The notes under the pieces were generated by a model. The model saw nothing but the letters and a program-made list of their open reading frames with translations. It did not search any database and had not been told where the DNA came from. Shown here piece by piece: positions 1 through 10,854 of a stretch of DNA of 64,000 bases; within the stretch, counting starts at the first letter, position 1; every line of letters starts with the position of its first letter. Origin of the DNA: Harmonia axyridis. Taxonomy: Eukaryota > Arthropoda > Insecta > Coleoptera > Coccinellidae. Position numbers and translations under genes: made by a program. Location of the stretch: assembly GCF_914767665.1 (NCBI RefSeq), contig NC_059507.1, forward strand, positions 17,668,218 to 17,732,217, written 5' to 3'.

Positions 1-2133
1 CTCCTCCCCACCCTATAATTCCGTAATTGATCTGGGATTGTATTAATGCATTGAATAACATCATTAGATGTTTAGTGTCATTCAAATATTTTTTCATAAG
101 TTTGAACTTATATAGAAGTCCTCTCAGTTTTCTTACCGTATTTATTATGTGTTTATCATTTATCACATTTCAGATTAGCATCAATCATTATTCCGAGATA
201 TTTTATTGATGTTGTTTCTGGTATCCTTACAATTTCATTTATCTCAAGATCTCCCATTGATGGCAGATCTAAATCATAGGAGGAAAAAGCCATGTATTTC
301 GTTTTCTTTAAATTCAGTGTGAGTTTATTTGCTTGAAACCATTTTCCCAAAACATCAAAATCCTCTTCAACTTTATTTTTTAACTCATGCCACGTGGGAG
401 CCGTGAAATGAATCACAGTATCGTCAGCAAAACTGAGTATTCCACCCGTGCTTCCGGACTTCAACAAGCTGTTGATGTAGATCAGGAACAGTAGCGGGCC
501 AATCACTGTGCCCTGTGGAACGCCGTAATTAACCATTTTTGGGGAACTTTGATTTCCGTTTATATCCACAATTTGTTGTCTTTTGTCCAGGTAAGATTCA
601 AGTAATTTAAAACTTGTACCACGAAATCCGTATCTCCACAATTTCTCGAGAAGTCTCCCATGGCATACAGTGTCGAAGGCCTTTGCAAGGTCAACAAAGA
701 TGCATAGGCTAGGAATCCGTTTATCCAAAGATTCATATATTCGTCCAGTTAGCTCTCTTATTGCATCCTCCGTCGACCTCCCACTCCTAAATCCATACTG
801 AGCGTCCTCCAAAACATTATTTTTCTCTAAAAAGCTGACCATTCTATTCTTCAGAACCTTTTCAACAATTTTTGAAATAGCCGATAACAATGATATAGGT
901 CTGTAGTTGTACATTTCAGTTTTGTCACCAGTTTTGTAGAGTGGTTTGATTAAGCCCACTTTTAGAATATCCGAAAAAGTACCATTCTGGAAGCAATAAT
1001 TGATTATATAAGTCAGAGGTTTGGAAATTTCTACTTTTATCAGTTTCAACGTTTCTGCTCGCAAACCATCAATTCTGGGTGACTTTCCTATTTTGAGTTT
1101 TTCAATGTTATCTTCTATTTCTTGTGAGTCTGTAGGCTTCAGAAAAAAGGTTGTATTCTGCCAAGTATCAATCTCTCTATAACCTTCAATATCTGGTATA
1201 TTATCTGCATATTGTTGTCCTACTGTGCTAAAGTATTCATTAAATGCTTCAGCAATACTCGATTGATTGTCGATCGAACCATGTTCCGTTCTAATGTGAT
1301 CTATTCTTGTCACAGGTGCATCCTCTCTACATACATTTTTCACATAATCCCAGATGGCCTTTGTTTCTGATTGGTTTTTTGCCATGAACTTTTCTAATTC
1401 TTGTTTTTTTTCATGTTGGGTAAGTTTTTTTATTTGATTTTTCAGTTCGGAATATTGTTTTTTCTTTTGGGGACTTTCTGGGTTTCTTTTGAGTTCCATG
1501 TATATATTATTTTTCTTGTTAATCAATTTCAATAAAGATGGAGATAACCAAGATTTTCTTTTGATATTTACATGTTTTTGGTTCACACTTCTTGTGTGCT
1601 TTTTAATATAATTTGTCAGGGTGTTCATGAATTCTTCAGTAATTGAATTTGCGTCTTTTTGCCAAATAACTGAACAAACATTGATTAAAAAGCCTAGGGC
1701 ATTGTTGTGGTGATCTGTAAATTGCTGTAACCTTGTAATAGCTTTTATCTTGTTTCAAGAGTGAAATTTCGATAGCCTTAGCTTCACCAATATTTATAAT
1801 TTCATCTCTGAAGCAAATATTCTCCCTAACATACGTTATGACCCCATCATTCCTATTATACTCTCCACCATTGTAAATGCAATGAAATCCATTTATACGA
1901 AATAAATCAATATTTTCGATCTGGAATGTTTCAGATAATACGATGATCTCATAATTTTGCGATATATATTCTAGAAATGTGCAGAACTCGACGAAATTTT
2001 GTGATATGCTTCTGATGTTCATATGCAGAATGTTGAGCTTTTTGTTCAAGTTGTAGTCTTTTATTTTATTGATGTTTTCCAAAACGGTAGTGTCATGTGA
2101 TATAAATTCGTAGTCTCTGATAAACCGATTCAT
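1..2133 (-). pseudogene. L-A ORF2 remnant (endonuclease + reverse transcriptase)
   Basis: ORF2 starts with MNRFIRDYE at 2133. The apurinic-endonuclease N-terminal half is visible (HMNIRSISQNF, LSETF), ending in AIYRSPQ near 1735. The frame then shifts. The second frame can be followed upstream of its first Met (1628) into TDHHNNALG, so the endonuclease C-terminal half is deleted. The reverse transcriptase follows (YRPISLLSAISKIVEK, FVDLAKAFDT, YGVPQGTVIGPLLF, SFADDT), so the catalytic FADD is present. A further frameshift near 156-165 displaces the C-terminal region, which continues to the window edge (KLRGLLYKFKLMKKYLND). In life the protein would nick target DNA and prime reverse transcription. 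Confidence 0.85.
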
Positions 2134-2428
2134 AGCAACAATTACAAATACTAAGCGTAACTTGAGTTAATTTTTATAATTTTTTGTTTTTAGTATCTGA
2201 AATTTACTTTGCTTCATAATGTGTACTCAACTCATTCATATACATATATATGTTTTTTTTTTTTAATAATAAGTTTATATTTTTGCATACGAATAATAAT
2301 TTTTTTTTTATTTATTGATTTAATTTTATCTTTTTAGATGATGTAGACTTATATCAGAATTATGCTATTGTAATTATAATTTTTATTAATTTTTTTATTT
2401 TAATTTTTTTTGGCAATACTATGAATTT

Positions 2429-3305
2429 CTATTTGTCTGTCGTTGATTTATGTCGAAGTTTCATTCCACCAACGTTTTTTCTTGGGGATGATTCCTTCAT
2501 GCCACCAACGTTTTCATTTGAGGGTGACTTCTTTTTAGTCAAAAATTGCTTTTTGTGTGTTGCCAAATGTGGTGTCAATATTTTTTTCACGCGTTTTCCT
2601 TCATTAATGGTCGATGGTCCACGAGCCAAATTTACCGGTTTGTATCCAGTTTCCACCAGCGTTTGATTACTATTCCTAATTGTAGGAGTACCTGGTGCAC
2701 TATTTACTTTATTTTGCTCCTCGGAACACTCCAAATCCTCTAAATCGTAGGCAACCTGCCCAACCACCAACTTATTTCCCTTTATATAGGATTTTTCTGT
2801 ATACTTCTCTCTGGCCTCCAACAAGAATGATCTGAGCCTCCTATTCTCTTGACGCTGTTTCGGTGTTAAATCATTCGAAATCGACACCGTTGAACCCTTT
2901 AACTTTTTAACGTGGTTGAATATTTTTTTTTTGTTTGGTATGACACAAATTCTATCTTTAAAGGGCAGTTTTGTGTTTTTCCTAAGTATAGTAATCACTT
3001 ATTTCCGATGCTTCAACCCGAGTGCCCAACAATTTATTCAGCTCACAGCACAGAAGTTCCGGTGAGAGCTTAGAATCCTTCTTCAATCCGAAAACTATGA
3101 TGTTTTTTTTGTTTCCCAATCGGTTAGCGCTCTCGAGCCCCTCTCTCAATTCCTTATTTTCCCTCTCCAATACATCAACTTTACTTCTCAGCTCTTGAAT
3201 ATCCAATCAAAGTCTTACTTCCGATGCAGATATACAATTCTTTACCTCTCTAATTTCTATTAAAAGTTGTTCTAAAGTGACCTTTTGTATCTCTTGGTTT
3301 GTCAT
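2429..3305 (-). pseudogene. L-A ORF1 protein remnant (coiled coil + RRM-like)
   Basis: The frame opens with ATG at 3303-3305. About 30 codons in, a TGA interrupts it (near 3208), and it resumes with a charged heptad-like helix (ELRSKVDVLERENKELR). Next comes an RRM-like strand (NIIVFGLK). A frameshift near 2985-2998 moves it to the frame ending at 2429, which carries KLKGSTVSISNDLTPKQRQ. The central copy has the same order at 44523-45435, including KLKGTRIYISEDLCQEDR. ORF1 proteins of this kind are RNA-binding chaperones that trimerise through the coiled coil. It is non-functional because of one stop and at least one frameshift. Confidence 0.75.
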
Positions 3306-3480
3306 TATATAATCTTATAGCAATAATAAAAATATTTCGCTATTATATTTGAGGGAAGAGAAAACGAGGACTCACGCTTCACTCCACTGAGACCGACCAG
3401 GAAGACTTTAGTTAAAACAAAGACAAGAAGGTCTAGGTCACCCAAGGCAGAAACAGAGGAACGGAAAACACAGGAGTACA

Positions 3481-3675
3481 GTTTTTGAAATCTTGTAGTG
3501 TATTGAATGCCTAATCTTAACTACACAGGCATATGCCACTAAACATGCGACCTGCCAATTTCAAATTCAGGTAGTAAATTTAAATATGCTGATAAAAATC
3601 AACACTGAAAAATTCAAATCATTCAATAATATCAACTTCAGAAAGAATAAACCCTTTAAAAACCATATAGATTGG

Positions 3676-3707
<32 letters not shown>

Positions 3708-3709
3708 TA
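3481..3709. other. unassigned AT-rich spacer ending in a short (TA)n
   Basis: No open frame or recognisable repeat is visible in this stretch. A short (TA)n run at about 3679-3708 leads into the palindrome that starts at 3710. Confidence 0.4.
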
Positions 3710-4320
<611 letters not shown>

Positions 4321-4779
4321 ACATGTCGTCCCCGTTAAAAAAAAGAATGGTACTTTCTCCTTTACCTTCAAGATCTGTAATGAAATGTTAAATTTCAAAA
4401 TCATGATAATATTGATTTGAAATTCAAATTTCATATTCTCCTTTTTCTTTACAAAATAATTGATTTTTTATTGAATTAAACAAATAAAAAAACATATTTA
4501 TTTGTTTGATTCGAGGTAAATAATTAAACTAATCTCATATACAACTGTGCATTAAATTCACACAGAAGTGCCCGCGTCAGATGTTTGTTAATGTATTGAA
4601 TTTCAAGACGTTCAAAGACTAATCAGATGATGTAAAACGATCAAAGGGTACCAAAGCGTCGGCGCATATTTGTGTTAAGACAAAAATTCGGAAGTGCTTA
4701 TAGTGCTTAGTAATCCGCTTAAGTGCTCGCGAACACTGCAGTTCTCTATATGTATGACTTGGTGAAAGAAAATACTATT

Positions 4780-4782
<3 letters not shown>
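4321..4782. other. unassigned region
   Basis: No gene is visible. The last bases before the next (TA)n (4762-4782, GAAAATACTATTGACTA) match the internal edge of the 3710-4320 palindrome, so a short Penelope end fragment is present. The rest I do not recognise. Confidence 0.4.

Positions 4783-4821
<39 letters not shown>
4783..4821. repeat. (TA)n microsatellite
   Basis: A short TA tract lies between a Penelope end fragment and the R4-4 3' end. Confidence 0.9.
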
Positions 4822-4824
<3 letters not shown>

Positions 4825-4887
4825 GAGTTGCTCTTGGCGCATTGACGCCCGGGTAACTCTGAAAAACCACAAATGTGTGAAAAAAAA

Positions 4888-4905
<18 letters not shown>
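4822..4905 (+). mobile_element. R4-4: 3' end of an R4/Dong-like LINE
   Basis: About 60 bp ending in CACAAATGTGTG is followed by a run of about 25 A and then (TA)n. The layout matches the 3' tails of R4-1, R4-3 and R4-5 in this window (short 3' UTR, a GTGTGAA-type end, poly-A, then TA), so this is read as a severely 5'-truncated insertion. No coding sequence remains. Confidence 0.55.
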
Positions 4906-4921
<16 letters not shown>

Positions 4922-4971
4922 TTGGTATATATATATATATATATATATTGGTATATATATATATATATATA

Positions 4972-6373
4972 TTTTTTTTTTTTTCCCACCTCATAGGGTT
5001 GGTATCTCTTAGTGCCGGGCAGAATTTGCCAAGGCATTTCAGATAGATGTAAGGAACTTCCGTACTATTCTAACATTTGCTAGTATGACCTTCCTCTGGG
5101 CTGTACTAATGAGGTCCACATCCAGTTTTAGTTTGACAGTATTCTCAACCAGATGTTTTTCTACTAATCCGTTCGTCGAAATTATCAGCGGTAGTATGGC
5201 TGTTGACTTTAGGTTGTATATAGTCTTAACTTCGAAGGCCAGGTCATGGTACTTGGTTGTCTTCTCAACATACGCCTTATATACATTGTCGTCGGCAGGG
5301 ATTGTTATATCTACAATTTCAACTGTTCGTTCTTTTTTGTTGAAAAGCATGATATCTGGCCTGTTGTGTTTAATGGGCCTGTCTGTGTGGATGAACGTAT
5401 CCCAATAGAGCTTGAAGTTATCATTCTCCAGAACACCGATCGGATGGTATTCAAATGGTTTTTTCAAATTTCTTATCAACCCACATCTCTTGGCAATTGC
5501 CGGGTGATATACCCTTGCCATCGCGTTATGCCGCTGTGTATAGTCCGTTGGTGCTAGTATGGGACAGGAGGAAGTTATGTGTTGCACGGACTCGGTCGCT
5601 TGTAGGCATTTTCGGCATTTGTCGGTTGGTATGTTCCGTCCCGTCATGTTTTCAATGTAGGATCTTGTGGGGATCACTTGATCTTGGATAGCGACCATTC
5701 TACCTTCTGTTTCGGGAAACAAGTATCCAGCTCTCAGGTAGGTAAGTGATTCCCTCTTATTAATTTCACTTTTTCCCAGGCTTCCAGGGTATCGTCCATG
5801 CAGTGCCTTACCACGCCATTCCTGGGACAGTTGTTCAAGAGTACTTCGCGGCGGATCCAGTTGGCCAGCCAAGTTCAACGGGCTCAGGTTTTCGTCCTCC
5901 TGGCATATGGCTTGGATGAATGGTGAGCGCTTGGAAAGAAGGTAATCTCTCATGTTCGAAACTGTGTTGTTATGTACTATTTCCAAGTTCTTCAGTCCTC
6001 GGCCGCCTTCATGCCTCGGGATGTACAGTCTGTTAACAGAGGCATGCGGGTGGTGGATTCCATGCCTGGTTAGGAGGGCTCGTGCTTTTCGATCTAGATC
6101 TTGTAGATCTGAAGTGGACCATTTGATCACTCCGAATGAGTACTCTATGCAAGGTATGGCCCAGATGTTGATTGCATTAAACATTGCCTTGGAGTTCAAC
6201 TTGCTTTGAAGCACTTTTCTGAGTCTGGTCAGAAACTTCTCTCTGAACACACCCTTCATCTCAGTGGTCTTTATGTCCAGGGCTTGTTGCACTCCAAGGT
6301 ATTTATAGGACTCTTGAGGACTCAGACCTGGTATGGTTATATCGTCCATCACATGCAGACCAGCACCGTCTTG

Positions 6374-6374
<1 letters not shown>
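4972..6374 (-). mobile_element. R4-1: 5'-truncated R4/Dong-like LINE
   Basis: This minus-strand insertion runs from the edge of a (TA)n tract at 6374 to a 3' poly-A (plus-strand T run at 4972-4984), which in turn abuts (TA)n. Only the part downstream of the reverse transcriptase core remains. The sister copies R4-2 and R4-3 have the same extent. Elements of the R4 clade encode a restriction-like endonuclease, and Dong of silkworm is known to insert into simple TA-rich repeats, which fits the flanks here. Confidence 0.8.
5039..6352 (-). pseudogene. R4-1 polyprotein C-terminal part (zinc finger + restriction-like endonuclease)
   Basis: A 437-residue uninterrupted frame begins just inside the truncated 5' end. 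Near its start is YKYLGVQQ, the region that follows the reverse transcriptase fingers and palm in this family. At about residue 240 is a CCHC finger (CRKCLQATESVQHITSSC, spacing CX2CX8HX4C). At about residue 330 is the restriction-like endonuclease core (NRPDIMLF followed by EIVDITIPADD), then a conserved tail. The frame is open, but the reverse transcriptase is missing, so it cannot be autonomous. The protein would have nicked the target before reverse transcription. Confidence 0.82.

Positions 6375-6441
<67 letters not shown>
6375..6441. repeat. (TA)n microsatellite
   Basis: Pure TA tract joining the 5' edge of R4-1 to the terminal sequence of Penelope family A copy 1. Confidence 0.97.
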
Positions 6442-6443
<2 letters not shown>

Positions 6444-6555
6444 ACAATTTTAATTCCCAATATACAACAATAGTTATAAGTATGATAAGGGGTGTGGGAA
6501 AATTGATAAGTGTTATAATTTCACTCTTCTTTATTTCATTTAGTCGACGTTTCGA

Positions 6556-8130
6556 TACATAACACAAGTACAAGGTAAATTACTGTACATTTATAATTCA
6601 GTTCCCGCTAGATTCTACGGTTTACCAAAAATCCACAAACCCATTCTTGCCTTGAGACCAATAATATCATCTGTCAACACCCCCACTTCCAAACTGTCAG
6701 TATTTGTTTCAGACATCCTGTCTAAATATCTTTCTTCCACCAGAAGTAGATATTTTATTGAAGATTCCTTTGCTTTTGCCCAATGTGTGAATGGTTTCCA
6801 GTTACCTGTTGATTATGTCCTGATCAGCCTGGACGTTGTATCTCTTTTCACCAACATTCCTGTAGAGTTGGCAGTCTCAGCTGTTGAGAACAAGTGGGAT
6901 ACTATCAAAAACCACACTAGTCTACCAAAAGAAGAATTCATATATGCCATTAAGTTCCTGTTTTCTTCTAACTATTTTCTTTTTAATGGTAGGTTCTTCA
7001 AACAGGTGCTCGGTTCCCCTATGGGTTCCAACTTCAGTCCGTCCATTGCTGAAGTAGTAATGGATTTCCTTCTGGACTGCATTCTTGTTAGCATTCCTTT
7101 TCACATTCCTTTCATCAAGAAATATGTTGATGATCTAATATGTGCTGTACCTAAAGACCAGGTTGCTTTCGTTCTAAACAGGTTCAACAGTGAACATGAA
7201 AGTATACAGTTTACGTTGGAGGAAGAAACAGCGAGTGGTGTCCCATTCCTGGATACAAGGGTGATTCGAACACCGGAAAATAGGCTGATTCTGGATTGGT
7301 ACCGAAAGCCAACAAGTTCAGGGAGATACTTACACTATTTTTCCAATCATCCACATGGACAAAAGGTAAACATGATTTTAGGATTGAAGAATCGCATCGA
7401 AAAAGTTGCCCATCCAAGTCTAAGGCAGCAGAATCTGAGGTTATTGTTACAATTGATGCTAGAGAATGGATACCCAAAGAGGTTGTTGTCCAGATTGATA
7501 TACAATACCACTCCTTCGAGACAGCCAACGAATGGAGAGAGGGGCGCATCCACCACTGTGGACACTGAGAACGTAGATAGAATTCTTTACTCTTCTATTC
7601 CCCTAATAAATGGTATGACTAATGCATTAATTAACCTCCTAAAGACCACACAAATTAAATTGATTCCGAAATCTTATTTTAAAATTGACAGACTATACAG
7701 TCGAGTGAAAGATAGGATGACTGTTGATAATATGAGTGGTGTGGTGTATTGTATTCCATGTTCAATATGTAGTGAGGTGTATATTGGTCAGACATCTCAG
7801 CTTTTGAAGAGAAGGATTTCTCAACACAAGAGCGACATCAAGAATCCAAATAAGATTTGTGCCCTAGCAGACCATACCCGGGACAAAGATCACCCAATGG
7901 ATTATGATTCCACCAAAATTCTTGAATGTGCAGTTAGTGGAAAGAAAAGATGTTTCTTAGAGATGTACCATATTAAACGACACACTTGTTCTATGAATTA
8001 CAGAAGGGATGTAAACAATATTAGCTCCATCTATACTTATTTGATTCATTATGACCAGTTTGGTGGCAGAGAATTGGACGGATCAAATGGAATGAATATT
8101 TTCACAAGTTCTACAGTCGGGATAACGTAA
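6556..8130 (+). CDS. Penelope-A reverse transcriptase + GIY-YIG endonuclease (5'-truncated)
   Basis: An open frame runs from the inverted-end junction at about 6556 to TAA at 8128-8130, roughly 524 codons without interruption. No reliable start Met exists because the N-terminal domain was lost. Reverse transcriptase motifs are in order: FYGLPKIHKP, LISLDVVSLFTNIPVE, GSPMGSNFSPSIAEVVM and the catalytic KKYVDDLI (about 7120-7140). The GIY-YIG endonuclease begins GVVYCIPCSICSEVYIGQTS (about 7738-7797), with RRISQHKSD and a later LEMYHIKR supplying expected Arg and Glu residues. This is the best-preserved family A coding region in the window. Confidence 0.9.
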   Translation, partial: YITQVQGKLLYIYNSVPARFYGLPKIHKPILALRPIISSVNTPTSKLSVFVSDILSKYLSSTRSRYFIEDSFAFAQCVNGFQLPVDYVLISLDVVSLFTNIPVELAVSAVENKWDTIKNHTSLPKEEFIYAIKFLFSSNYFLFNGRFFKQVLGSPMGSNFSPSIAEVVMDFLLDCILVSIPFHIPFIKKYVDDLICAVPKDQVAFVLNRFNSEHESIQFTLEEETASGVPFLDTRVIRTPENRLILDWYRKPTSSGRYLHYFSNHPHGQKVNMILGLKNRIEKVAHPSLRQQNLRLLLQLMLENGYPKRLLSRLIYNTTPSRQPTNGERGASTTVDTENVDRILYSSIPLINGMTNALINLLKTTQIKLIPKSYFKIDRLYSRVKDRMTVDNMSGVVYCIPCSICSEVYIGQTSQLLKRRISQHKSDIKNPNKICALADHTRDKDHPMDYDSTKILECAVSGKKRCFLEMYHIKRHTCSMNYRRDVNNISSIYTYLIHYDQFGGRELDGSNGMNIFTSSTVGIT

Positions 8131-8566
8131 TAATGAAATCTGTGTTCCGGACTATTTCTGTGAGAGGGGATTGGATTCGGTTCATGGAGTCTTTCAATAA
8201 TCGCATTTGTTCTGAGTTCAGTGAGAGTGAATTACTGCGACCAAGTGTGATTTAATGCTATTCTATGTTTCATTTGTCATGTGCGTGTATTCTGTGGCAA
8301 GTCTGGTTGACAACATTTTTGACAACCTCTCATTTTGTTGATTTTTCTGTTTACCTTATTTACATATGATAATTGATTTCTACTCTTGTGCTAACGAAAT
8401 ATCAGATCTTTTTTCGCTAAATTTGTTGATGTTCTTGTTCATTGCTTTCTTGAGAGCTATTGATTTGTGTTCAAATAAGATCTTTACAACTCTGTATTTC
8501 GGTATGTACTATTTTTACATGTTTTGTGGTTGCCATGTTTTTGACTGTTTTCTATTGCTATTGTAG

Positions 8567-8606
8567 AGTCCTGAAGAAGGTCCCCATCGGGATCGAAACG
8601 TCGACT
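8567..8606 (+). ncRNA. hammerhead-like ribozyme motif, Penelope-A copy 1
   Basis: Stem I is AGTC (8567-8570) with GACT (8603-8606). The core is CTGAAGA (8571-8577). Stem II is GGTCCC with GGGATC, including one G-U pair. GAAAC (8595-8599) leads directly into the cleavage triplet GTC (8600-8602). Position 7 is A instead of U, a position known to tolerate substitution. Stem III is only the A-U and C-G pairs with no loop, so activity may need a dimer. Confidence 0.75.
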
Positions 8607-8671
8607 AAATTAAATAAAGAAGAGTGAAATTATAACACTTATCAATTTTCCCACACCCCTTATCATACTTA

Positions 8672-8676
<5 letters not shown>

Positions 8677-8706
<30 letters not shown>
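8677..8706. repeat. (TA)n microsatellite
   Basis: Short TA tract between the end of Penelope-A copy 1 and the family G fragment. Confidence 0.9.
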
Positions 8707-8708
<2 letters not shown>

Positions 8709-8838
8709 AAAGTGTAATTTTCTTGGGTTTAGAGCACATTAAAATTCAAATATTTATATTTTATTCAGTGAAATCGACATATGTTTCGGCGTAAATAAGC
8801 CTTTTTCAAGATTGTATAATAACAGTTGGACATCAACA
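8707..8838 (-). mobile_element. Penelope-like element family G, 3' end fragment
   Basis: This 130-bp fragment is bounded on both sides by (TA)n and carries a hammerhead-like motif on the minus strand (8772-8813). The rest resembles the 3' ends of the other families in size and position, but the sequence is distinct. There is no coding sequence, and assignment to Penelope rests on the motif and the flanks. Confidence 0.6.
8772..8813 (-). ncRNA. hammerhead-like ribozyme motif, family G
   Basis: On the minus strand, stem I is AATC (8810-8813) with GATT (8772-8775) and the core is TTGAAAA (8803-8809). Stem II includes GGC with GCC. GAAAC is followed by a 4-base ATAT loop, then GTC (8776-8778). 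Core positions 3 and 8 are U and A instead of the usual C and G, keeping the pair. Confidence 0.65.

Positions 8839-8862
<24 letters not shown>
8839..8862. repeat. (TA)n microsatellite
   Basis: Short TA tract between the family G fragment and the left edge of Penelope-B. Confidence 0.9.
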
Positions 8863-8869
<7 letters not shown>

Positions 8870-8927
8870 CTTTATTTGGATGTGTCAGGTTTTTAATGAT
8901 GATGTTTGTTTCATATAAGAATGTTTA

Positions 8928-8962
8928 ATTAGACGTTTCGGAGAGTCTCTCCTTCAGTAATG
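8928..8962 (-). ncRNA. degraded hammerhead-like motif, Penelope-B inverted end
   Basis: This is the minus-strand counterpart of the motif at 15400-15436 and retains stem I and GAAAC-GTC. It lacks 3 bp in the CTGAAGA core and stem II entry (plus strand reads CTCCTTCAG instead of CTCCTTCTTCAG), so the fold is broken. Confidence 0.6.
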
Positions 8963-9254
8963 ATAATAAAAATTCGATAGTTCACAATATACAAATTAAT
9001 TAAAATTAAGCCTGTAAAAGAACACAATCATTTAGAATAGTATCTATATATAATAATTTTACATCACAAATAAGTTAATTAAAATAAAATGTATCTCCCC
9101 TTCAATTTCCCGTCAAATTACAATGTTGGAATACGAATTCATCATTAAAAACCTGACACATCCAAATAAAGGAAACCATAGTAACTATTAAAAAGCAGGT
9201 AAATAACATTGAACCGAATATAAATGCAAAGGAGGAAGATTTGCGCTTTTCACA

Positions 9255-10690
9255 ATGGATAGAAAATATAAACAAAACATCAGGATGGAAAGATCGGCAA
9301 CCAGACAAACATACCCAAGTACTACTGGTCACTCAAAATTAGAAATGAAGAAATCACTGAAGTTATCTGAAAAGATAGCAAGAATGCAATCGCGAAGAAT
9401 CTTTTTATTAAAATGCAAACACCAGAATTTATGTCCAACTTTTTTGAAATTCAAGACCAAACACATCAATTTTAATTGTAAGTATCTCACCGGAAAATTT
9501 CAGAAAATAAAACAAAGTTTCATCAGACGAACAATAAACTTACTTATTACAGACACCACGAAACAAATTGATACAATGAAGAGTGAATTGAATTATTTTA
9601 TCGAGAACATTCAAGAAAGTGAAACATATGAAACAGTACGGGAATTTACGAATGTCATACACAGAAGACAAACGAATATAATAACAGAATGTACAAAAAT
9701 CCACAATAAAAAACTAGAAACTCTGACTAGAAGTGCAAAAATACAAAGAGACAACAAACAATTGACAGATGATAAAATAGAGAACATCACACAAACAACA
9801 CTCCCCCCATATGTAATTGATACCCTCAAATTAGGGGCAAAATTTGCCATAGAAAACAATAATATACAAAAAGTCCCAACAAACCAAAACTTGGCACAAA
9901 TTGAAGGAGGAATTACAAAACTACCACCAGACGAACAGAATGACATACGAATGAAGGTTGCACAGACACCAAATTCGCACATAAAAAATATAAAGGGACA
10001 AAAACAAAAACATAGCAAACAATTGACCAACTTTACCAAAACCAAAAAATTTTTCAAAGAACATAACGAATTACTAATTACAAGAGCAGACAAGGGAAAT
10101 AAGACGGTAATCATGACAAACACGGAATACGAAGAAAAAATGAGCAATTTGTTGAAAGATAATACCATATACGAAACCTGACGCTAACATTAGAAAAACA
10201 AAATAACAAAATAGTAAAAAATTGGAAAGAAAAAGGATTCATGTCAGAAATTGATTACAAAACATTAACAATACACAACCGCAAAAAAATCTCCATTATA
10301 CCATCTTTCAAAATATTTAGCGGGAATACTAACACACACAACTGGAAATAATGAATACTACATAAAGAACTCAATACATCTGAAAGAACAATTAAATAAA
10401 TTGAAAATTGACAAAAATAATAAACTATATTCACTTGATGTAGTATCTTTATATACAAATATCCCTATCGAGTTAATAAAAGAAACGATAAAAGAAAGAT
10501 GGCACCAACGCCACCAACTAACATCACACACAGAAATACCTGAAGACGAATTCACGGAAACAACTCAATTAATAATTAATAACAGCTACTTTCAATATAG
10601 AGATGAATTTTACAAACAAGTAAAGGGAGTAGCCATGGGAACCCCAATTTCAAGTGTAATTGCACACAGTGTAATGTTTATATCCAAAGA
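9255..10690 (+). pseudogene. Penelope-B N-terminal domain and first half of reverse transcriptase
   Basis: A frame from ATG 9255 encodes the basic N-terminal domain typical of Penelope-like proteins (KIARMQSRRIFLLKCKHQN near residue 47), then a linker with ITRADKGNKTVIMTNTEY at about residue 276. A stop at 10179-10181 is followed by frameshifted sequence, then a second open frame (10401 onward) with YSLDVVSLYTNIPIE and QVKGVAMGTPISSVIA. The reverse transcriptase is cut just after this motif, where the nested LINE begins. The remainder lies at 14216-15199. Confidence 0.8.
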
Positions 10691-10854
10691 CAAAGGTACA
10701 ATAAACCATGCACAACAGGTGCAATAATAACAAGTAGAATACTACAACAATATTACAAAAATAACTATATTAATAACAACGTAGATTCTGCATAAAGTAA
10801 CATCTATATGTAAATATATATATACAATATAGCAATAACATTATTATAAATTCC

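Larger units (their letters stand above)
1..3480 (-). mobile_element. LINE L-A, left copy (CR1/jockey-type non-LTR retrotransposon)
   Basis: A two-ORF non-LTR retrotransposon lies on the minus strand, with ORF1 at 2429-3305, ORF2 from 2133 leftwards and about 170 bp of 5' leader. Its 3' end lies beyond the left edge of the window. ORF1 has a coiled coil followed by an RRM-like region, and ORF2 has an apurinic-type endonuclease and a reverse transcriptase. The copy at 44214-47628 belongs to a related lineage. This copy is dead: it has stops, frameshifts and an internal deletion. The 5' limit near 3480 is approximate. Confidence 0.85.
6442..8676 (+). mobile_element. Penelope-like element family A, copy 1
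   Basis: The element is bounded by (TA)n on both sides. Its first ~115 bp (6442-6556) is an inverted partial copy of its own 3' end, ending inside the ribozyme-like motif. The coding region follows directly, truncated at its N-terminus. After the stop at 8130 comes a 3' UTR, a hammerhead-like motif at 8567-8606 and the conserved end with CCCACACCCCTTATCATAC. Inverted partial copies at the 5' side are a known feature of Penelope-like elements. Confidence 0.9.

Noticed and set aside
8366..8566. 66-codon hydrophobic open frame, repeated at 22472-22672 on the minus strand
   Set aside because: It lies in the 3' untranslated region of Penelope-A in both copies. Its conservation follows from the elements being near-identical, and there is no homology I recognise.
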